From Cyanoderma ruficeps (lineage: Eukaryota; Chordata; Aves; Passeriformes; Timaliidae), in the NCBI GenBank assembly GCA_008694505.1, contig VZDJ01000868.1, forward strand, positions 236,263-300,262: 64,000 bases of DNA. Reading direction: 5' to 3'. Numbering within the stretch: position 1 is the stretch's first letter; each line of letters begins with the position of its first letter. Under the pieces are notes generated by a model, which was not told the origin of the DNA, made no database searches, and saw only the letters and a program-made list of their open reading frames with translations. A program made the position numbers and the translations under genes. Of this stretch, positions 11,455 through 25,400 are shown in pieces.

Positions 11455-14040
11455 ACCTGTATGTATTACACGTTGATCATCAGATGGGAAGGGTTCTACT
11501 TTGTTTCTCAGCAATACTTTGTACTCAGTTTTTATTGTCTATGATAAAAGCTCAACCTCATTATTATCCCAGGATTTGGGTGACAGTAGAGAATGCATCA
11601 CAGCAAAGCTAAAGCCTAGCTGAGAGCAATTTTACTATTAGAGGCACAATTACTGTCCATTACAAATTCCAGGAATGAGCACAAACATAACTTTAATAGG
11701 TGACTATGCTGCAGCAGCATGCAGAGAAAAATGGCATCCCTCCCTCAGCACAGAAGAACAAAGAAATAAATAAAAGACTTTTGGTTGCATGCTCTGTATT
11801 GAACTCAGGCAGTCCTGAAGGCATTTGGCTCTTCAGTGAAAAGCAGCCTGGCTCCTCTGTCTGTTGCTGTTTCACTTGATTTAGTAGACTATTTCAGGCT
11901 TCTGTCCTGCCTAGTTAGGCACCTGTACAGAATGTAGTTAGCTCCAGTCAGTCTGCCTGGGATCTCTGGCTCCTGTTTGCCACAGAAGTGCTGGTTCCTG
12001 TTCTCCATAGAAGTGCTGGTGTCCCAGGGTTGTGTCTGACGCTTTGCACCCACTCTTCTTGTCCCAGAGAAAGGATGGGTGCTTGTGTGAACATTTGGAC
12101 ATTCCTAGGCCCAGAGTATAACTGGAGCTGAAAGGGATTTTTATTTTTTCTGTTTAAATAGCAGCAACTGAAGCCTAACTGAAGTTGTTTGCATTTACTT
12201 TCTTTTCACAATTCAATTATTACTGGTTTAAAGAAAGGGGTTTTTTTTCAATAGAAAGGAGACTTGGACCAAGGAGCCATCTCAAGAAAGCACTTCCTTA
12301 TCCCAATAGTTCTGAAGTAAATTCCTGATTTTAAACAACTGCCCAAATGCCGTTGACTCTCCATCTCCTGAGAGTTGTTTAGGCAAGTGAATGAAGCAGG
12401 TCAGAAACAAATATGAAGCTGAAAAAAAAATCAATCAATTTACATTGCCTATAACCGGAGAACAGCACAAAATCTGAGGAAGAGGTAAGTGCTGGAACTC
12501 AAAGTGATCTCTTTTTTGTCCCTCAGCAAAACTATTTAATTTAAATAATCTCATAGTTACATTTTGGATAAAAATTACACACACAATACTGTTCCTGTTC
12601 TTTTATGAATATCTCTTTATATCACACTTGTGTGCATGAAGAGTACTAAAAGGAAGGCTCTTGAGGAGTGGAGATTTCAGTGAAGGCTCTTGAAGTCTCT
12701 AATACCTAACTTGGCATGGGTTCTCATTTTCTTGCAACTTCAGTAATTCACCCAGCTATTGCAAGAAAGGGGAAGCTGTGTGTACAGGTTCTAGACAACG
12801 TAATTTCCATGCCCACATTTTGTAACTTTTAAATTAATTTCTGCTCTTGAAGTAACAATATTAATGTAATTTGTTGCAGAGATTTAATCATATATGACAC
12901 TTTAGCTACCCAGACACTTGTATTTGAATAACTGTATAAGGTTACTCATTAGTGCAGGATCTCCAAATAGAACTGACTGGTTTTCTTTCCCAGATGTCTG
13001 TTCTCCTGTCCTTGAGTTCCCTTTAGTTTGGCAGTGTGTTGAGTTTATAGCATTATGACCATATGAAATACAAAACCTTTCTGAAGGAATAAGAGAGAAA
13101 TTGTCTCCTGTGCCTTCTTTTCCAGTAGAGGATCAGCAGCTCAAATACTTTTTGCACTCAAGCATTGTTCCTGTGAGTGACTCTGGGCAGGGGTTGAGTG
13201 GACAAGCCCAGAGGAGTGGTGTGCTGGGGCATGGCATGGGCATGAGTGCTGAGTGCTTCACACAGTTATGCCCCATCCAGGTGTTACCTGTTCACTGGCC
13301 TTAGAAGTCCAGTCTGTGGCCACTAAATGCAATTCAGAACAGAAAAGAGCAGAGAGTTGATGGCCTTATCACTGCCACTGATTTAAGCATGGTTCTGGCA
13401 AATTACCTGTTATTCCATCTGTAAAAAAGGAGTAATTACAGCCCAACATGTTATAGTGGGCTCAGCTGAACTATGGTGATGTGCTAACATTAAAGAACAT
13501 GGTCTATAATGCAGTGAAGAAAATAGTGCAAGTGCCTGGGGTCATTGGAATAGACTTTCTCTGGGTAAATGATAAATGACATAAAGACATAAGTGGTGAG
13601 TTTTGATTTGTTTTTTTATTTAAAGTACACCTATCCAATGAATTTTGCATGAATGCATTGCAGGCACTCGGCCTGTTGTCAGCATTTACATCTGTAAATG
13701 TGAATGTCTAAGGCACAGTTCAGTGGCATTAATTCTTATTTTACTTCATGGGAAAAAGAAACAGAACAAGGAGTTAAGTGCCCTTTTTTTTTTTAAATTC
13801 TGTGTCAATAATCCAACTAGCTTAAATGTATATTTATTCTATGTTGAAAATGCAAACTATTCAGAATGCTATGAGAGCTATGAAAAACACAGGGCTTGGA
13901 AAACTGGCAGTTTTTGTGGTTTTGGGGTTTTGAGTAAAGTTTCACAACCAATCAGCCCAGAATAATGTCCGGTAAAGGCATTTCTGCTTGTTAGTCTATT
14001 TATTTATTTACTTTGGCATTGTGAGGCAAGACAAGACACA
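11455..14040. other. Unique sequence, nothing recognised
   Basis: This is AT-leaning single-copy sequence on the right flank of the provirus. No exon, RNA gene or repeat family was recognised. The first five bases (ACCTG) would be one half of a retroviral target-site duplication, but they are not repeated at the other end of the element. Confidence 0.6.
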
Positions 14041-15600
14041 TTTGGAGGAAGGTCAGTGAAAAAACTCCAGATCTGCCCAAGGGGCTGATGCTGGAAAGTG
14101 CTGAGGTCCTGCTGCAGTTGAGGAGGTGCTCAGCACCCCCCCCGAGTCCGTGGTCAGTCGGGAGGGGGCTGGAACACAACCTGCCTGCTTGGGCAGCCTG
14201 GGCACTCACAGCCTTCCCAAGGAATTTGCACAGAAAGCAAAATCAGTGTTGGGGCCATTTGACTTGGGTTTGGTGGCCACTGGATTCTGTGTGTCTCCTC
14301 CTCTGCTGGTGGTCCTGATCTCATCCGCATCACTGGAGACCTACCCTTTGCTTGATGCTGTGTGTTTTCCAGCAGCCTTCCCGTCGAGGCACCCAGCCTG
14401 CCCCTGTGGCCCAGCACAAACTATTAACTGGGCACTGGCAGAGACTTTGAAGACAGTGGATGCAGTCTGTGGTTCCTGTCCCCACTCTCCAGAATGCGCT
14501 AACATGCCATAGAGTATTTTGCTCGTGGGTTTATATCCTGGGGGTACTAGGATGACTGGAGTTCAGGAGAGGAGATCTCCCAGGGGCAATGTGTTTGCTC
14601 AGTGGTTTGTTCAACTCATTTCTGGGGATTTCCAGTGGGAAAGGCTCCCCCTGCTCAGCTGTCACTGGGTGTATTGCCCGGGGGGGAGATGGAGGATGGC
14701 TCCAAAAGGACTGGGAGCACAGGCAGCCCTGGGGCTCACAGTTAGTTGTCCCACTCGTTGTCACCCTGCCTTGCTCTCGGTGGTGCCGAAGCCCCGGTGT
14801 CACAGGAGCCGGGCTGTCCTGCCAGCAGAGCCCAGGTGAGCCACACGGGGCCGGGCCCGGCACCAGGGCCGCAGCCTTGTGGGCGAGGTCCAAATCAGGG
14901 CTGCTCTCCTCGGCAGCTTTTGTTTGTGTCCTCGGCTGTGACAGACGGGGCAGTCACCACCAGGAGGCCTCTGGAGAGGAATAAACAGTTCAGAGAAGCA
15001 AGGGCTGCTTCCCCATCCTGCAGCAGTCCCCCGGCCCCTGCCCCACTGGCAGGGTCTCCTCAGGCCTCCCTGCGGCCACAGACCCAGAGGGCATCACAGG
15101 CCAAGGAAGATTTGGCATTTTGTTGTGCCCGCCGCCAGCCTTGCCAGCAAGGCCTTGTGGCACACCAGGGCACCAAGGGGACACAGGGTCAGAGGTACCG
15201 AGCACCAGCAGCGCCCCGGCTCTGGAAGATCCCAGAGGAGAATCGGCGGCGATTTCCTGAGAGCACTGCCACCTTGTGTCTGTCCATCTGTGCTGTGGCA
15301 GGGTCACGTCCTGGCAGAGACCAGCACAGGTCTCTGAGAAATCAAGGGATCACTGCATGGCCTGAGGACTGTCACTGAGGTCACTGTGGGACGCTGCTGG
15401 CTGTCCCCTCCACTGGCGTCTCCCTCATGACAGCTGCCTGCCTGTGCAGCACTGTCCACAGCACCCCCTCACACGGGACGGGGGGACAGGGCACGGCACA
15501 GGCTGCATGTCCAGACGGCAAAGGAGCCTGGCATTCCATCAGCAGTCCTGCCCAATAGCTGATGGCTCTATGCAGCATGGGAAAGAGGCTGGAGTGTTTG
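14041..15600. other. GC-rich block with scattered CpG, no gene assigned
   Basis: Composition rises sharply compared with both flanks. CpG dinucleotides are most frequent at about 14740-15310, but my rough count is below the density of a classical CpG island. Overlapping frames on both strands (up to 210 residues at 14746-15378) follow from the scarcity of stops in GC-rich DNA and show no domain. CACCACCAGGAGGCCTC at 14955-14971 is close to the core of the CTCF consensus. This could be a decayed island, a regulatory element or an isochore fluctuation. Confidence 0.4.
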
Positions 15601-15939
15601 GTTTTCTTCTTTAACCTGAAAGGCCAATTCTAGTTCTCCCCATCCTTTCCTGGGTGCCCAAACAGATTGTTCAGAGCTGCATGCTTCCATCAGGCACATT
15701 CTGCACTACATTAGTTTAATGGCACTGTCACTATGAATGGCAAACTTTCTCAGCTCCCCCCTGTGCTGGTGAAACATGGCAGCATAAGGAACATCTGTTC
15801 TCTTACCCTTTGCTGGAAATGGGAAACATCATATTGCATTTTTGTTATTAGCCTTATTTGGATGCCAGTGGTTTTGTTTCTAAACACATCAAGGCAGCTG
15901 AATAACCTTAATTGAGTACTACAGAACAAAAATGGTTTC

Positions 15940-16470
15940 ATGCAAATGTGGCTGCCAGCATAATTATTAGGACAATACTGAACTTCTATTCCAGAGATCA
16001 GTTCCAGTTCCTTGGTTTTTATATTGCTCCCTTGCTGCTGAATTTTATTATAAACAACTCCACAAAAACTGATCTATAGTTAGGCAGTAAACAAGTTAAG
16101 TCCTTAATTTTTGATATTAAAATCCAAACAAACCTAATAATTACAAATGTGAATTTGAGCCTTTATTTATATACAAAATAATTACCCAGTTTTCACTAGG
16201 AATAACAACCACAGGTAAAACTCTGCCTTTTATGACTTAAAACGGGCTCCAAGATTTTTAGTGCAATTTCATTAAAGACAACAGATTTTTGCAGCTCCTA
16301 TGGAAGATGACAGTACGCATAAATAGAATCAATTTAATAATTCCCAGATTTAATTATGATGGATTCATTGTTATTGCATGATCAACCACAGCACACAATG
16401 GCAATTAAGCAGAGTGTATACAACTCTCTAGTCCACCCATTATATAGAATCATTTCATTATTAAGCCTGA
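15940..16470. promoter_or_regulatory. Candidate conserved noncoding element (AT-rich, TAAT-rich)
   Basis: This block is dense in TAAT/ATTA cores, for example around 15960, 16110-16145, 16185 and 16330-16360. It also has TGCAAAT-like and TTTATG sites, and little open frame. Clusters of this kind are typical of developmental enhancers in vertebrate gene deserts and introns. Conservation cannot be judged from one sequence, so this is inference from composition only. Confidence 0.25.
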
Positions 16471-19400
16471 GGGCAAGTCAGAGAACAAGACTACAGTAAG
16501 AGTATAAAAAGTGACAGAATCTGCTCGAATAACTTTGCTCCTGTCATTCTGTGCTGCAAGGTACACACATCCTTCATGATATGCACACCTTTAAAGAGGC
16601 CTTCATAAAAATATTGCACTTTTATCATATCTCCTTTACCAGCTTACTAGAGCATTCCAGGAAAGTGCTAGCCAGGTGTGGCATGCTCTATTTTTGGTAG
16701 ATTCACCTAGGTTTGGAGAGGTCTTTGGTGAAACCTGAACATCAGGCTTCTGGTGTAAATGATGGGGAGGCTTTTTGCCCTGATGATTTAATTAGGTTTT
16801 GTTTTCTTTTAGACCCACAGAAGAATTCAAGAATGTTTTGGGTCCCACATGAAGTATGTTTGGTATAATTCCTAGAAAAGATGTGCTCATTGTCACAGGA
16901 CAATTGTATATAGAGTCACACTGGTAACAGTTTCTCTTTAAGAAAGGCAGACTGTAAAACCAGTAATCCTGGCCAGGTCAGGATTGTGTTGTGTCAGCAA
17001 ATCTTTTGTGGGGAAGCTTGCACAGCACGTGCCTGCCCTGTCTGGCTCAGTCCATCGTCTTCACAACTAATAACATTTACTCCAAATTTAAAGAGGCGCA
17101 AAGTTCAGCAAGCCAGATTTAGTCTGGGGGTGTCTTTACTAAAGCCAGTGAAGCTTGTAAACTTGGCCTGATATTTGGTGTTGGAGGAGTGAATATAAGA
17201 ACAATTCTTCAAGTGTTTGTTTTCTTTTTTGCAATCACAGAACAAGGCAATTTGCAGCAAAGTGTTGCATGCAACTGCTCTCAAAGAGTAAATCACAAAG
17301 GATGCTGGACTCGGGTTTTGGTTTAATTAATACTAGAAGTTTCCCCTAGGTCTGTGCTCATTTCTGTCTCCCCCAATACCTCTTTGAGCAACAGACTCCA
17401 TGTACACTCTAACTAATCTGATCATTTGAAGTTGGAAATCTGTACTGATGGTACCCCATGACAGTGGGGGTATGTTCTTATTTGCTTCATAAAATTCATA
17501 TTTTCCTGAAGCGTTATCTACTGGTGTTGTTGCACATAGTGCAATAGTGTAGTGTAATTATCAGCTAATCAATTAAACTCATGCCTGGACCCCAATGCAG
17601 ACTTGCCTATGCTTCTACCAATTTAAAAAATGGCCAAATGTCCTGTGAATTTTTGTATGAGCTGATATTAGCCAGTTGCATATGCTACAGCCAAACACTG
17701 AGAATGAAGAACAAGTGCCATCCTGACAAGGGAAGATTGTTGTGGCAGAATTTGTTCAGTGCTTTGCTTGGCCTATTTTATTCTATTTTAACAAATCTGC
17801 ATTAGTAAGTTTACAGTGGTTTGTAGGTTGAGTACAGTGTGTGCTATGCTACATTTGTGATTTCTTATTAATAAACAGTCCTGAATGCACTATTTGCAGA
17901 GCCCAAGTAGACCTTCCATGCAGTTCAGCATGATATGTTTCCCATCATCACCTTTGGAGCTCTGATGTGGAGAACACAGAACCAAGTCCTCTTGGAGTTA
18001 GAGTCTGTGGCCACCTGTTTTATTAGTCAAAGAGGGAAAATTCAATCCAAGCAGGGCACTACAGTGTCCTGAGATGCCAAATTGTTGAATCGTGCAATAT
18101 TTTAAAACTTTCCAAGGAGATTTCTGTTTTGAGGAATGTACCTGAGACCCTTCCTCTCCTCTGACCAAGCCAGTTCCTTGGAGTTTGCCCGGGCTGTGAC
18201 TTGTGCTTCCAGGCCAGTGTCACCACTTGCTGTACGTGGCCCCTGGGGTGCCTTTGACTTCCCCAGGCCAAGCAGGGGTGATGGGAGTCTCACAGAATAT
18301 GCTGGTGCCCCTTGTTCCCTTCTCCTTTGCAGCCCAGGGCAGGGGTGCCAGGCTGGATGCCCCAGCACAAGCTGCTCTATTGCAGAGGCGGGAGAGAACA
18401 GGAAATGAGTGGTGACTAACAGTCCACATTCTTTGCTTTTGAGGCAGCAGAGCCACACACAGCCCCTCACTCAGGACAAGCTGCTCAGGCACAGGCTAGT
18501 CCTTGGTAAAATTCATTGCATCTGGTGCTGCTCATTTCCTTTCAGTTTTTATCTAGTCTTTCTGTATTTCCTGTCAGCACCTAAAGCCTTTTGGGAACAA
18601 CACAGGGACTGCTGCTCACTGTGTGTTTGCTGTGCAGAGACCAGTAGGACCTAGTGATCCAGCTAGCATGTGTTTTGGTGTTCCTGCCTGTACTTCTCCA
18701 CGTTCTTGTTCTTGCAGAGGGTGAAGTGCAGAGGATGAGGAGCTGGGGCACAGAGGAATCTCAGTGAAGTCTGTTAAATGGATCCTGTGTTTCTGCTGGA
18801 AAAGACTAAGGGAAACAAACAGCAAAGACCAGAAAGCTGTGCATAAAATGTGGATTCTACTTTTTCTTCTCATGTCTCTGTCTCCCTCTTTGACCATCTT
18901 TTATTTGTACTGATATAACCACCCACATGAATATTTCCCACATTTCTCAGGTCTGTGAACTTCTGTTTTTATTGGGTGAGCTTGTTTGCCAGGCAAGTTT
19001 TCCTCAAACTCTCCTGGTGCCAGTAATTAAGGGATTATTGTAATTACCTCACTGGTGCAGATATTGAGTATTAGCACTTAGGCTGAATGTGCCCACTTTG
19101 GTTTCTCTACAGTGACGCTAGGTAGGCTGTGCTGGAGCTCTGCTCTAAATGAGCACAGTGCCATTAATGACAGCACTTTTACAATGGGCACTTTTGTGCT
19201 TAAGAAGCTTTTTGTACCTTAATCCAACCTGATGCAAGCTATGGATGCAAATGCATTACAGGTACAATTTGCTTCATGGCGTTAACAAAACTTAGAAACC
19301 GATTTGGACTGCACTGTGAAGGGTTTAATGAGCTGTGTGTCAGATCACTGGAGCTGGCTGAGCTCCTCTGGCTGCAAGTCAGTGTCTAATGCTTTCATTT

Positions 19401-22400
19401 CCCTGTCCTGTGCCTGGCACTAGCCTTAGTGCTTTGCTCCTTCCAGGCAGGAGGCCTTTACACTGGCCTTCAGGGATCATAAGGAATTGAAAAATATTGT
19501 AGACTCTTTGTGGATCCCCTTCCTCCATGTACCTGCAGCAGGGATGGTGTGACATGCTGCTGGACAGCCACTGTGCCATGGTCCAGGTGCAAGGGGAGGC
19601 ACAGCCAAAGCACACACATCTGCCACCCCAAGTGGATACAGCACACCAGCAAATGTGCTCCTGCCAGTCCTGAGCAGAGGCCTCACCTCCAGCTCTGCTG
19701 GAACTTCTGGTCTTGTGGTTCAGCACTTGCCTGCCTTTCCAGGCCTGTTCTCAGTGACTGCTGTGCCTTGCCACATCTGGCTCTTTCATGTCTGGCCTGA
19801 AATGGCCTTTCCCCTAATGGCAACTTTTCCATTGCACACAGGCTCCTAAGTGGATGATAGCATTATGTTTCCCTGTAAGCTGTGCATGCTAAGCTGTGTC
19901 TTGTTTCTAGTCTTATTTCATCTGCAATTAAACTGGTGATGAAATCATTCAGAAACCATCCTGAATACCCTTGCACTGTGGTCAATACAAAGTTCTAACA
20001 CATGAGTTCCTTTGCAGATCATTATTTTTTATCCTGTGTTTTGCCTTGCTCCCTTTCTAAACCAGCTGAAAAAGCTTTTATGCTGTAGGACAGACTGTCC
20101 CTCATCTGCACCATGAGAGAGCCCATGCTCTAAGTGCCTGCTCCTCATTCACAAATGACCAGCCTGAGGCAGTGACAATGCCCATAGAGAAATAATCTAC
20201 CATTTCTACAGCCTTTAATTTTTGTTTGTCCTGCTGCCATCGAGGTTGTATATTATGTATGCCATCCTCGCTTGCTTCCTGTTCCTGGCCAGCTGTGGAT
20301 TGATGATAGCATCTCCAAGTTGTTGGACTTCCTCTTCTTGTCTTTAATCTTTTGGTTTCAAAATGGCCCCCCACATTTACAGTTACCCACCACAGCAGGC
20401 AGATAGCAGCAGCTGGGAGCCAACCAGACAACACTGAGTAGATTTTAAAAACAAAAAGAGATCTGTTCTTTAGGTTATGTAAGAGGATCTAGTGCTAAGA
20501 TTTCATGAAACAGAGTAATTTCTGAAATGTTTGGCAGTTAATATATTAAATGTGCTAATTCTTGACATTTTCAAATTCATGTTGGTCCAGTTTGACTCAC
20601 CTGTACTTGTAGAAACAGTGATAGCCAGTAACACACTTATGCTACATAGTGTATAAATTCAAAATGCATCAACTGAAAGAGAATTTTATACTCCATGAAC
20701 TTACTGGACTTGCAACAGACTCCTTCCTATCATGCCCTGCATTCCTCCTGCTATTACTAAAGACTGCTGTTCAGGAAAGCAACACATTTTCTGTAGTTAA
20801 CACCTGTGCTCACAGCCAGGCTAAAGCAAACCTAGTGTAACCATCCAGTTCTCCAGAAGCAAAGCCACAGGTTATTTTGCTTCCTCTTCCTTTCTTTCTT
20901 CATTAAAATCTAGTTTCACAGGGCACAGAGCCTGACTGAGCTGAAGAGCAGATGTTTTGAAAAAGTCCTGGCTATAAGCTGCTCTTTGTCTTTTTCTGGT
21001 TGGCTTCATTTAAATATTGAGAGGGAAATGTACCTTATTGTGCATTATTCCAAGATGTATGAAAAGTAAGAACAAGTCAGGAAATGCAGATTTTCCTCAG
21101 TCAAATGCTATATTGGCATGCAGCCAATGTACAACTTCCACAGCTGAAGCATCCACACATGTCAGAATTAGGAAGGTGAGACAAATTCATTAGTTTGCTG
21201 CTACTATGCACTAGTAATTTCTAACTCCTTTTTGAACTTATTTTTATGCTATAATCATGCAATTCTGCTAATCAGGTTATAATTCTGTATTGTTAGCATC
21301 AGAGTCTAAACCTGGGCTGGCAGTAGCAAGTCTTGATTCTGAGGTTTCTTCAACCGTGACCTATTGGTGTACCTTCAAGACACTGCAAGTTCTTGTTTTC
21401 CTCATTCCAGTCACAATCCCAGATGTCTACATTTCATTATAAAACTTAAGTGGCTTACTGTAAAAGTTTTATCTAAGGCTATTATCATCTACTCAGTGTT
21501 TCATTGTGAGGGCAGTTTTATTTATCATTCAGGAATCATGGCCACAACCAGGAGATCTATATTCAGTTCATGATGTTTTACCTTAGGCCTCAATACTGCA
21601 GTGTTTCAGGTCCTTGGGCTAAAGCCAGTTGGGCATGATCAGTATCATGGACTGGTAGAGGAAAGTAGAGGGTTTATGTCCTCTAGTCTGTTATCTGCCC
21701 TTATCTCTTGCTTCATTTATAAAATGGGGCTGTGTCATTAATGTTCCTTTATCAACTTGTTTTTAGGTTTCTTTGAGTTGTTTTGGTCCCAACCATCTTC
21801 TGTTTAAACCCACCTACGTTCTGGGCTTGACGTAAAATCAAGGACATCAGAACAAATCAGGCCCAACTCTCTCAGGCTCTGGGGAGAGGCTGGGAAAGGT
21901 TATGTGAGGCAAGTTTGAGGGGACAAAATACCCTCAGATCGCTCCAAAACTAATTTGCTCTGTAGCTGTACCTCCTACCCCAGTGTGTTTGCAGCACAGC
22001 CAGGATCCCAGGCTGATATGAGATTGATCCTGTCCCCCTCTCATCTCGCTCCTCTTTTTTGACTCCAGGAGTCAGGATGCAGATCTTACACCCTACATCA
22101 CATTATGTGTCAGTAAGTGCCTCTTTTCTAATACTATCTCCTGACAAAATAGGTCCTGTGCCCATTTCAACTGTTTTTGTAGAGCAGCCCACCCAGCAGG
22201 GAAGGCTCTCAGCAAGGCCAGTGTGTGTGGTGAGTCCACACCATTCACCTGGAGCGAGGCTGGCCACTCCACTGTGGTGGCACCCATGTCCCCATCAGGC
22301 TGCTCAGTGGCCTTTGCCACTGGGGCATCTATGCTTAGGCCTCTTGTGGTGTCTGATGTGCAGAGCTGGAGAATTATGCGCATGAGGACGATAACTCAGG

Positions 22401-25400
22401 AGGCAAGAGGGCAGTGCCTGAGCTGCTGGCCCCGCAGTGGCTGTGAGAAATCAATGTGGTATCGTTAGCACAGGTATCACAACCACTGTCTCAACTGTCT
22501 AGCCTTTGGTAGTAAACACCATGCATGTTACACAGTCATTTCATTTCCTGGCTTTACAGAATCCCCTGACTGTCCAGGAAGCAACTCAGCTGCCTGCCAG
22601 GGGTGGCCAGCAGCTGCCTTTGAGTACAGCTGGGTTATGTTTTTCAAAGGGTTACCTCCACTCCACACCCCCAGTCTCAGGACAGGGAGACGCCAACCAC
22701 AAGAGAAGGAGACAGTGGACAAAGAGCTCAGCCTTGTCTCATTGGGCTGATAAATGCACTCCCTCTGCTCCCACCTGATCTCTGTGACCTGCTGATGCAG
22801 AAATCAAATAGTCATTGGCAACAATCCGTGTTGGCCTGAAAGCCACAGATTAGCTTCTGAGAAAACCTGATGTAACTTTTCATTCTCATTCCCAAGTCTA
22901 GTGGGAAGACACCCCCTCACACGCCTCCTCCCTCCCCTTGGTTAAAGGATTTCAATTTCCACTTAGTAGGTGATGGTGGTGGTGGATGTGATGCACGTGC
23001 TTGAATGGATATGTTTAATGTGAGCCAGGGAAGAGCTGTTCTCCTCTCCAGGATGCTTCATCCTCGTTTTCCCACTGAGACTGTGCATGTGCACAGCACT
23101 GACTTTTCAGAAAAGCTGAACCAATGGGAGCTGTAAAATTTCAAGTTGTGTTTCAGCCCATATGTGCTTGGATTTTGTGGTAGAGAAAGAAAGAATATCC
23201 CTTCTATGATGTAAGCAATATATTCTGAAGTGCTGGTTATGCTGTGTTATGTTATGTTATATGTTATATGTTCTCAAAAGCTGAATATTGATTTTTGCCA
23301 AACTGGTTTAAGTCCAGCCTTTCTCTATTGGCTTTGGAGAAGGCAGTCTGGATTTGTCCCATTGATTTCGTTTCAAAGCAATCATGTCTTCACACTTCCA
23401 AAGTAATTACATTTAATCTCATCAATATGAACAAAGTATGCAAGCAATGTAGAAACACTAAGAAATGGGGGAAGTCTACCTTGAAAGTGCAGCAAGACCT
23501 GCCCTTACCAGCCCAGGACATATAAATTAGTTTCTTTTCCAACTCATTTAACCTTGGCCAGTGACTTTTTTGCCTCAGTTTGCTTCAGTTCCAAAAATTT
23601 ATCCAGTTCCTCTCTCAATGCATGACTCAGGCTCTCTTCTATTGCTGACTCTGTCAACTGAGTAGTATCCCAGCCCCTTCACATTGTGTAATTCTGCCTC
23701 AGTTTAAATATATTATTCCCCTTTTGCTTTCAAATGAGTTATTCCAGAAACAGCACTGGAACCATGATGTCCCTTTAGCTTTCTGCTTTCTGTGTGCCTT
23801 TCCTAGCCAAGCTCTAACTGCTAATTTAAATCTCCCTTACACTCCCCACTGTCCCATGTACAGCTGCTGCTGGACTCCATGAGACACACAGGCAAGAGGG
23901 AAGGAGGGACCCAGTTGCTCTCTAACATGAATAGCTCAGAGCTCAGTTTGGTGGTGCCAGCACAGAGAGAAGCTGCAGAGATGCCTACAGCTCAGCCTCA
24001 GGGGAGATTCATGCTGGGATATGAGGCACCTGTGAGCTCCTGCAGCTGATACACTTGCTGTGCTTGACATTTGGGACTAAAATGTGCCACAGCTGTTATG
24101 TTTGTCCTTTGGTGGCTGCTGGAACTCAGGAGTGTCCAAAGTACATTTGATGGAACAGCAAGAGAATGAGGAAAGTGTCCGTGACCAAAGGGGCTCCTGA
24201 GACAGACTGCTGGCATTGGCTGGGTAATGGCAGATAGTCTGGTCTAGGGGTGTCCATGTTTCAGTATAAAGCTCTTAAAAGGGCTAATTCCAATTAAACC
24301 AGACAGATTGTTGGAAATTAAACCCATGGGCTGTGTAGAGCGATGTTACCTCCATCAGGAGATTACCTATATCCTACTGAATCTCAGGTCGGCTGTGAGT
24401 GGGACACAATGGGCTGTATGTCCATGAGGGGCAGAGCAATTCACTCCTTCTGCAGTTTATTCTTGCATAGGAAATGTGAGAAGACACTATGATTAGTGCT
24501 AATCTGTTTTAAATGGAGCCCAGTGGACCTTAGGGGCTCAGTGCACATATTCCAGCACAGTGGGCTCTACGAATTAGACAGCATTATGTAGCGTGCAATT
24601 ATGCAGATGTGTAGTGTTTCCATAATGTATTTCTGGTTCAGAACAAATTGTATAAATCTCTGGGTTTCCTGCAAAAATGTCCATCTTTGCTATCACTGCC
24701 AGCTCACCAGGCTGTTTTGTCATCTGCTCAAAGCTTGTTAGGGCTTTGGAGTGCTGTGCAGAAAAATCTCTCGGTGAGATGTGTGCTGTGAATTACAGTC
24801 CTGACAACTATCAGAGGGTGCATGCTGAGGTGTAGCATTAATATTTATTTGGGAACAGATGTCCTGGCCATTAGCCAGGGCATAATCTTGTTGTGTTAGA
24901 TGTTGGGGAATAAAGTGCTGCCCCTAAGAACTCAGTCCCTATATAGTAAGTATTAAAAATATTTAATATTTTAGATACAGTTTAAAGAATAAGTAGAATA
25001 AAAGTGTGGGTGGAGGTAATGCTGTAATAACTTCTTTTCCCTGAACTGAAGAAAACATTTCCAAACAAAAGCTAATTTATATATTCACTTTAAATGGGGT
25101 TTAAGTATCTTTAAGTACCCTTTTCTATCCCAGCATTTTTACACTGAAAACCTTAGCTATAAAAGAATCTTATTTTCTTTATACACTCATAAAGATGTTA
25201 AGTAAGAATTCTTAAACTATTTTCCTGCTCTGTAGAGTCATGGGAATATAGCAACACCGTATTTTAAAATCTTCTTTCCTTTTCCCATCAAGATTTTCAA
25301 TTCCAGTGGAGAATGACAACATCTCCTTCTGCTTTGTTAGTGTCATGCATGCATGTGCCTGCTGTTATTTGCAGGACAACAACTTCACACCAGACCCAAA

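Noticed and set aside
14126..15378. Overlapping 106-210 residue frames on both strands
   Set aside because: Long frames are expected by chance in this GC-rich block. There is no domain, and both strands are open equally.
16441..16460. TATATAGAATCATTTCATT as a minus-strand CR1 end
   Set aside because: It lacks the upstream CR1 tail signature, so the resemblance to ATAGAATC repeats is too short.
20102..20434. 110-residue minus frame with mixed charged residues
   Set aside because: No splice sites, motif or repeat match were found, and alternative frames are equally plausible.
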